This document shows positions 57,940-64,000 of a stretch of 64,000 nucleotides of DNA, piece after piece. The DNA is taken from contig CM034595.1 of assembly GCA_020091685.1 (NCBI GenBank), forward strand, positions 6,253,971 to 6,317,970, in the 5' to 3' direction. Source of the stretch: Lutjanus erythropterus (lineage: Eukaryota > Chordata > Actinopteri > Lutjaniformes > Lutjanidae). A program made the translations under genes and the position numbers. The notes under the pieces are model-generated. The model searched no databases and was not told where the DNA came from. It was given only the letters and a program-made list of their open reading frames with translations. Position 1 is the first letter of the stretch, and each line of letters opens with the position of its first letter.

Positions 57940-59104
57940 ACTATACGTCATCTACTGCTAGAATAATGCTTCAGCTGTCTGAATGAGCAAAATCAAGTTG
58001 CTGTCTTCACCCTGGCAGTGGTATGGAAGTTTATTGTTGTTATTGTGTTCTGACAACAAATCTGCATGACAGAGGAATTTATCACGCATCAGCAGGGAAA
58101 CACTGTTGCAAAATTCTGGACTGAAAGACTTTGGACAACACCCCAGTCTGGCAGCAGATATTTAAGCACACTCGAGACAATTGCTTCAAGACTACACTTG
58201 CCAATAAGGTACAAAAGTGTCAATGACTTTCATAGTATCATGAGGTGAATGGATGGATATAATTCTTGTGATATTTCTGAGCTGAAGGAAGCGTGACTGA
58301 ATTTGTTTTGCATTGTGACTTTTAAAACAGACACGAGTCAAAATAAAATCCTAAACCCTCCAGTATTAATACCTCTAAAGTGATACCAATACCAGTGGAG
58401 TACTTCATTCGATTCAGTCTTCTTTATGAAGGATGCTTGCGGTGATTGGCTGCAAGCAAACCTATATAAATAGTCATTTATTTCTCGATCTGTGTACCAA
58501 AAGGATTGAATGCAGGTGTAGTTTGGCTGGAGATGTTTTGATACTACTTGGCACTCGGTAATTTGACAATGGTAGTTTCCCGGATGAGCCCCCATTTGTC
58601 TGGGCTGCGCCCTTTGCAGCCAAGAAAAGTAATTTATTTTACAAAAAACATGAGCAGGACAATAAAACGTGTGTGACTTAGTGCATCAGTTCAGTAGAGC
58701 ATGTATAGAGCAAAAATAAACTACATGTTGTCGCCATGTCTGCTGAGGGGGATGTAGTCTCCCCAGAGAGATGCACAGACTGCAGACTGAGGGAGGTATT
58801 TGTGAAGGGAAGAGCACGCCTGGTCCAGGTGTAGCTCCTCCAGCTGACAGTCCTCCACTCAGCACCTGCAAGACACATGAAAAAAAACAAAAAAAAAACA
58901 GGGACACCTAGTGCCAAGGTGGAGGGGTCAGCACAGAGCATTTATTTAGTTTCTATCTCAGCTTTGTGAACATCTTAAAGCTAGGTAATTTATTTCAGAA
59001 GCATTTGTTGTTTGTTATATTTCTTTTGTCTACCTACATATCTGTATTTCTGTGTGCACTCTGCCCATGTGTTCATTGTAAATGACTACAAGGATAAGCA
59101 GATA
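57940..59104. other. Unassigned stretch
   Basis: ORFs of 60-87 codons lack domains; 58678-58941 and 58686-58907 are the same DNA in two minus-strand frames. No paired repeat ends. Confidence 0.35.
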
Positions 59105-59440
59105 TATTCAAAGGTGGCAAAAGTGCACACATTTTGTACTCATGTAGATGTACAGATACTTGTGGTAAAACTAGAAGTACTAATTCAACTTCTTACTCAA
59201 GTAAAAGTGAAAAAGTACAGGTTCTGAAATGACTATAAAATTAAAAGTTATCCCTCTCCGTCTGTTTCATAATTACATTGTTTTCATCTTTTTACGTCTT
59301 TTACATAGTTTTTAGTGTTGTTGCATCTCTTTCATCTTGTTAGTTTTTTGTCTTGTTACATATTTTTCATCTTGAAATGTTTCTACTCTTGGTACATCTT
59401 TTTTGTCCCCGTTATGTTTGTCTGTCAATCAATAATTCTC
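59105..59440 (+). mobile_element. hAT-like family I element, short-array copy
   Basis: It starts CAAAGGTGGCAAAAGTGCAC, continues with CTCATGTAGATGTACAGATA and AAAGTGAAAAAGTACAGG, then about five units of GTTTTCATCTTTTTACGTCTT type (59278-59440). It is the opposite orientation of 49735-50457. The far end is not defined. Confidence 0.7.
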
Positions 59441-60370
59441 AAATGCATTAAAACTAAAGAAACTAGCCTGAGTACTTGCAAGCCATGTTGGATGTTTATG
59501 TTCATTATGATAATGTTAGGTGTTTTCTTCCATGTGAATAACACATGAGGTATTTGGATATAATTCGTGACTCGTCCTCCAGCAGCAGTCAGGCAGTGTG
59601 TGTTCATGTGTTTTGGGGTAGTGGCTTTGGAAGGAGACCTGAAGTGGGTGGGTAGGATTTATCCGGTTGGATACTTGAAAAATCTAACTTATGCTTGCTA
59701 ATTTATCCATCATTACATACACCAGCCTTAGTATCATAATGTCATAAAGACATTCAGGCAGAATTTGATAGTCAGTGAGAATTGTTGTAGTTTAAAAATG
59801 ATATAACTGGTTATCTTCTGCATAAAAATGGGAGGGAATATTTCCTGGTGATTGGTGTGACTCAAGGGTAGCATATAAATGGAAAACAGAATAGGACCAA
59901 GGATGGACTCCTGGGCCACCTAAGAAGGTATTGTTTTATGACCAGTATGGAGAGCAGGAAGAATTGGGCTATAGGGACCAATAACTCAGCGTACATATGG
60001 AACGTGAATATTGTATTTAAATGGACCTGAACAACCCAAACCTTTCCTTCAATGGATCAAAGCAGTGTCTTTCAATGTCAAATTTGTTTGCTTTTTAGTT
60101 TTTTTTTCTTTTTTTGGCATATTACAGGCATATATTATAGTGATGATAGAAAGATGACGGACAGAAATGCAACCAACCTGGATTTGAACTGGGGAATACT
60201 GCAGCTCATGGCCTGTGTCTTATCCTCTAGTCCCCCTCACTCTTAATCAAAGGGGTGACCCTTCAGTTTGTTTTTGTCAATTACCTCAAAGTTTCATGCT
60301 ACTTCATGATACATTCATACAAATGATAACATATGTAAACATATTGTACCTACTTCGATATACTTTTGGG
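59441..60370. other. Unassigned stretch
   Basis: A T-rich run lies at 60098-60117. ORFs of about 60-77 codons only. Confidence 0.35.
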
Positions 60371-60971
60371 CAGAGGTGTGGCCTCAGGTCACAGGACTTT
60401 ACACTTGACAAAATGAAAAATTACTCAGTTTGGAGAAAAATCAACTTGGACTTGTGCCTTTTGATTTCTGAATAGCTGAAACCCTGTCCCAGGCCCAAAA
60501 ATAAAGAGTTTGTTATTTAAAAGGAGTGTCATGAATCAATTCATTTCCCCTCATTTCCTTAAACAACTAACATTACCACTATTCATTCTCAAGAAGTTGA
60601 CACTTTATTCTCCAGATCCACTTTGTTTTACCCAATCTGACAGCATCCAGTCAAGTTGCCAAGAAAACCATGAAGAAGTACCATTATATTGCTAATCTCC
60701 AGTTGCAAAAACTGATACCAAATATAATTTTGTTTGTGTACAATGACTAAGAAGTTTCCAACAAAGTGGAACTGAAGTAAGCTACGCAAAACAACAACTC
60801 CCTGCTTCGTTTGACACTTGAAGTTGCACAAAGAACTGCCAAGTTGTTGCCAATATTAATCAAAAATTCAAAGTTTAAGACTTGGGACTTGTCTGTTTTG
60901 ATCTTGAACTTGAGTGCAATGTCTTGAGACTTACTTGTGACTTGCAGAACAATGACTTGGTCCCACCCCTG
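60371..60971. mobile_element. hAT-type element, 601 bp, with degenerate 8-bp target duplication
   Basis: The left end CAGAGGTGTGGCCTCAGGTC and the reverse complement of the right end CAGGGGTGGGACCAAGTC share CAGnGGTGnG. Flanks CTTTTGGG (60363-60370) and CTTTTTTG (60972-60979) agree at 6 of 8 positions. The right third is rich in ACTTG / GACTT words typical of a fish family with this end. No coding capacity; the ORFs at 60628-61097 are incidental. Confidence 0.75.
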
Positions 60972-61020
60972 CTTTTTTGCATTGTCATCATTTCCAGCAC
61001 TTTGACCTTTTTCCTCTACA

Positions 61021-62330
61021 GGTATGTGTATGTGGACTTGTATTACTAATGTTGTGGGGACATAAATCTGTTTACACACTTTCTGGCCCCAAAACAAGTG
61101 TATATTTATCTAATCTTGATCTTTCTGGAGCCAAACTGTTAAATTATTTATTTTTATTTTGTATTTTGTATTTTGTTATGAGACTTTTCCAGTTTTGGGA
61201 TTTGGCATCCACAGCTAGCTGAAGGACACTTAAGACAAGCCACCAGCAAAATTGAGAAGAAAAGGCACACAGCCATAGATGTAGGTCATGACACACATTT
61301 TCTTGTTGAAATATTATCACAATTGAAGCATGTAAGAATCACTTTAGGCCTACAACGATAAGTGGAGATACAGTATGTGGACATGTATTGCTCACGTTGT
61401 GGGGACAAAAATTTACACAGTCACTTATGGGGTCTCAGCTTCCTTACAGGGACAAAATGCAAGTAATTTGAGCCAGCTTGTCTTGTAAGGTAAATCATAA
61501 GTTTCAGTGTGAAGACTTGGTTTATGGTTAGGCTAAGGTTAGGTTTAGGTTAAGATAAATTAAGGTTAGGGCAGGAATCTATCAAAAGAGCCATTTTTGG
61601 CCCCCAGAAATCTCATCTTCATCTAATTTTTAAAGTCTTTTCCAGAGCCACAATTATTACATTCTCTATTTGCCTCGGAGACTTTTCTATTTTTGGACGT
61701 GGAATCGATAGTTAGCCTGTTAGCTGTAAACACACACACCATGACACACATTTTAGTTGACTTTTTAAAAAAAATGTATATAGTCTTTATATTTTTTACA
61801 GCTGAAGAATCTAAGAATCACTCTAGGGCTACAATGATAAGTGAAAATATATGTGTATTACTCAAGTTGTGGGGACATAAATCTACACAGTCACATGTGG
61901 GGATTCACCATCCTTTTGAGGACAAAATGCAAGTCCCAATAATGTGAATCATAAATTTCAGTGCAGTGCAGTGCAGTGCAGTGGTTTATGGCTAGGGTAA
62001 GGTTAGGTTTAGGTAAGGTAAGGGTTTGGGTTAGGTTAGTAATGGTTATGAGTAGGATTATAGCAGGGGTCTGCAACCTTTACTATCAAAAGAGCCATTT
62101 TTAGCCCAAAAAATCTTATCTTTATCTAATCTTGATCTTAAAAGTATTTTCGGAGCTGCAACTATTAAATTCTCCATTTTCTTCGGAGACTTTTCTGTTT
62201 TTGGATTTGGCATCCATAGCTAGCCAAGGGAGACTCCAGAAAAGCCATAGATGTAGGCTTTTTTAAAATTGGTATAGAGGCTACAGATTTTTACAATTGT
62301 AGAATGTAAGAATTGCTTAAGGCCTGTAAT
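61021..62330 (+). repeat. Three tandemly arranged diverged repeats of ~350-480 bp
   Basis: Units begin near 61021, 61375 and 61850. Each has TGTGGACnTGTATTnCT, GTTGTGGGGACAnAAAT, CACAGTCAC, GACAAAATGCAAGT (units 2 and 3), ATCAAAAGAGCCATTTTT (2 and 3), GGAGACTTTTCT and GAATCACT...GGCCTACAACGATAAGTG in that order. TTATGGTTAGGnTAAGGTTAGG words lie at 61512 and 61986. A (GTGCA)4 run sits at 61961-61980. Confidence 0.82.
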
Positions 62331-62458
62331 GACAAATTAATATTAAAATGTAAAAACAAAAAATTAACTTCTTGCTTTCCACATAAAGTTTTGTCAAAGC
62401 CAGTAGAGAGGGCAGAACGGCCACATGCCGCGCCGGAGCCGTAGGTTGCAGACCCCTG
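62064..62458. mobile_element. hAT-type element, 395 bp, degenerate 8-bp target duplication
   Basis: The left end CAGGGGTCTGCAACC is the exact reverse complement of the right end GGTTGCAGACCCCTG (62444-62458). Flanks GATTATAG (62056-62063) and GGTTACAG (62459-62466) differ at two positions, both transitions. Pieces of the same element occur in the two upstream tandem units and at 12715-12853. The interior has no coding frame. Confidence 0.88.
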
Positions 62459-62552
62459 GGTTACAGTAAGCCTCCAGGAAATGAATGTAAGTCAATGTAA
62501 TGTCCTCTGAAGTGATGGAAACATGACTGCCTGTGTTTGTGTGTGTGTGGTA

Positions 62553-62576
62553 GGGGTGGGGCGTGGGGGTGGGGGG
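62553..62576 (+). repeat. Strong G-quadruplex motif
   Basis: Four runs of four to six G with loops T, CGT and T, just after a (TG)n stretch (62535-62549). It meets the usual G3+N1-7 rule easily. A function is not implied. Confidence 0.85.
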
Positions 62577-63397
62577 TGGCAGACAACTGCTGGGCCAGCG
62601 AGGGAAGACGACTCGTAGCCCCTGCCTCTCCTCTGTAAGCCAAATCCTGCTTTGTCTGTCTTTGGGAACAGTGATGAGACAGGAAGAGAAACAGCATGAA
62701 ACTGCCTCCAGATTGAATTATGCATGCCTCCATCTGCTGACAGAGGACAAGTCTGTCAGGCCTCCTCAGCGTCACCACGCACACACAGATACATACACAG
62801 CTCACTTTACTCACACAGATCTATAGTTCATTGGCCCACTGCGTCTATAACAAACACAATCCCTCAGGTTAACTGTGCCATTCACTTCACTCCGCTGCGC
62901 CGCTGTTCATCCTCGAGGAATTGGCTGATTTAAGGGCAAACACGAAGCCTGCATCAGTATTCCCAGCAGGGCTAGTGTTCCTGAATATCCGCATACAGTA
63001 GACTGTACTCCTGTCTCACTATGGTAACAATCCAATATTTAAAGCTGGCTGTGCTCGACTTTTCATGCATTTTTCTTTCAGCACAGTTAAAGCAGCAGGC
63101 TTGTGACTTGAAGGTTAGATTACTGGAATAGACCACCTCCATATAGGAAAACATGAAAAGAAAAGAAAACATGGGTAATATGCTTGTACAGCATTGGCTG
63201 TGCAAAATAGCAGCACCAGAGTGCACAAAAGAAAACTGTAGGCTAAATGTTGACAGAGCTGAAGCTGATGTAAAAAATAAAATCCAAAAATAAAGTGGAA
63301 ACAAATATCAAATAAATAATTGGATGCAGATTCTAAATTCACAGCTGTCCATGTTCATAATATGTAGAAACAAATGAATCTGGTGATTTAAAAAAAC
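62577..63397. other. Unique stretch; possible conserved non-coding block at about 62620-62960
   Basis: ORFs of 77-117 codons overlap on both strands and two frames at 62461-62826, reflecting the G-rich/CA-rich composition. No domain is recognised. The block from 62620 looks unique, and its conservation is untested. Confidence 0.25.
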
Positions 63398-64000
63398 TTA
63401 AAGGAACAGTTCACACCAAAGTCAAAAGGATGTATTTTTCCCCTGGTCTGTAGCGCTCTTTATTCATCTTGAGTTTTTGAGATATCAGTCATAAATAATG
63501 ATGATAGATGTCTGCCTTCTCTCCAGTGTGATGGGAACAAATGGCACTCGGCTTGTGGTGCCAAAAGCATCAACAAAATACATCTGAAAAAATTCAGAAC
63601 CAGTGTCTCTTTCAGAAAATCATGACCCAGTCGCTCAAGATAATCCACAGACCTTGTTGTGAGCAGTTTCATGTAGGAACTACTTCCTTTCTATTTTCAT
63701 CTCGGTTGATTCTACTGCAGAAAGAAAGTAGTTCCCACATGAAACTGCTCACAACAAACTCTGTAGATTATCTTGAGTATACGGTTGTGATTTCTGGAAA
63801 GAGTTGAGTTTGTCAAATGTAATTTTTGGTGCTTTGAGCACCATAAACTGAGTCCCATCTAGTTCCATTACATCGGAGAGAAGGCAGACATCTCTACAGC
63901 TGTTATCTCCAAAACTCTGAAACGCACTCCAGAAATATCTAGATGGACACATTGCACTACAGGTAAGATGACTATGTATTCTTGATTTTGGGGATGAACT
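63398..64000. mobile_element. Foldback MITE family A, near-complete copy
   Basis: The left arm (63398 to about 63695, starting TAAAGGAACAGTTCAC) and right arm (about 63715-64000, ending GATTTTGGGGATGAACT) are long imperfect inverted copies. Matching blocks are GAACTACTTnCTTTCT, TTTCATGTnGGAACTA, GATAATCnACAGA, CTTGTTGTGAGCAGTTTCAT, AGAAGGCAGACATCT and GAGATATCAG-like. The last few right-end bases (GTCCCTTTA in intact copies) lie past the window edge. ORFs in both arms are by-products. Confidence 0.9.

Noticed and set aside
1-64000. tRNA, rRNA, CRISPR arrays, bacterial promoters or terminators
   Set aside because: The window shows vertebrate features throughout. I saw no tRNA cloverleaf with A and B boxes, no rRNA segment and no regularly spaced direct repeats with unique spacers; the tandem arrays are minisatellites.
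1-64000. Endogenous retrovirus or LTR pair
   Set aside because: No TG...CA long terminal repeats, primer-binding site or retroviral protein motif was recognised. The only reverse-transcriptase sequence is of LINE type.

Overview
The window looks like nuclear DNA of a ray-finned (teleost, probably percomorph) fish. It is AT-rich and contains (CA)n, (ATC)n and other microsatellites. It is crowded with eroded class II transposons: Tc1-like elements, hAT-type elements ending in CAG, long-inverted-repeat MITEs and foldbacks. It also holds a decayed L2/CR1-like LINE with a YADD reverse-transcriptase motif and several interspersed families I associate with fish genomes. I see no operons, ribosome binding sites, CRISPR arrays, rRNA genes or convincing tRNA genes. 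No stretch shows an intact host protein-coding gene. The window reads as intergenic or large-intron sequence. The only protein-like segments I can defend are transposon remnants (two Tc1 transposases, one L2 RT, one MADF-type DNA-binding domain) and a few unproven coding-like blocks.

Layout. 0-9 kb: tail of one Tc1-like copy, then the 3' half of another (838-1548); a ~56-bp GGTTCT/AGAACC minisatellite (2.9-4.0 kb); a small MITE (4.2-4.4 kb); an intact 8-bp-TSD element full of TAATGCATTA palindromes (6.6-7.75 kb). 8.5-13 kb: older interspersed repeats and MITE copies. 13-23 kb: mostly unique DNA with possible conserved non-coding blocks, a short hairpin and a CpG-rich patch with overlapping ORFs (21.3-21.8 kb). 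23-33 kb: scattered repeats, a LINE-like fragment and a 630-bp foldback. 33.9-39.5 kb is the densest part: a ~30-bp minisatellite, a hAT element with another element nested in it, a ~0.93-kb tandem duplication carrying L2 RT pieces, and a Tc1 element with its own nested insertion. 40-53 kb: repeat fossils, a hAT-like element, a telomere-like foldback, a coding-like block near 49 kb and a minisatellite inside a hAT-like element. 53-64 kb: more hAT elements, a MADF-domain ORF at 56.9 kb, tandemly duplicated repeat DNA at 61-62 kb, a strong G-quadruplex motif and a ~600-bp foldback that reaches the window end.

There is no sign of genes working together as a pathway. What the sequence records is the history of mobile elements: insertions with readable target-site duplications, nesting order, tandem duplication after insertion, and minisatellite growth inside transposons. 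I did not find a convincing new biological system. The most informative items are the nested hAT, the two well-preserved target-site duplications, the palindromic minisatellite and the two or three unexplained coding-like blocks. Family names come from memory of fish repeats and were not checked against a database.
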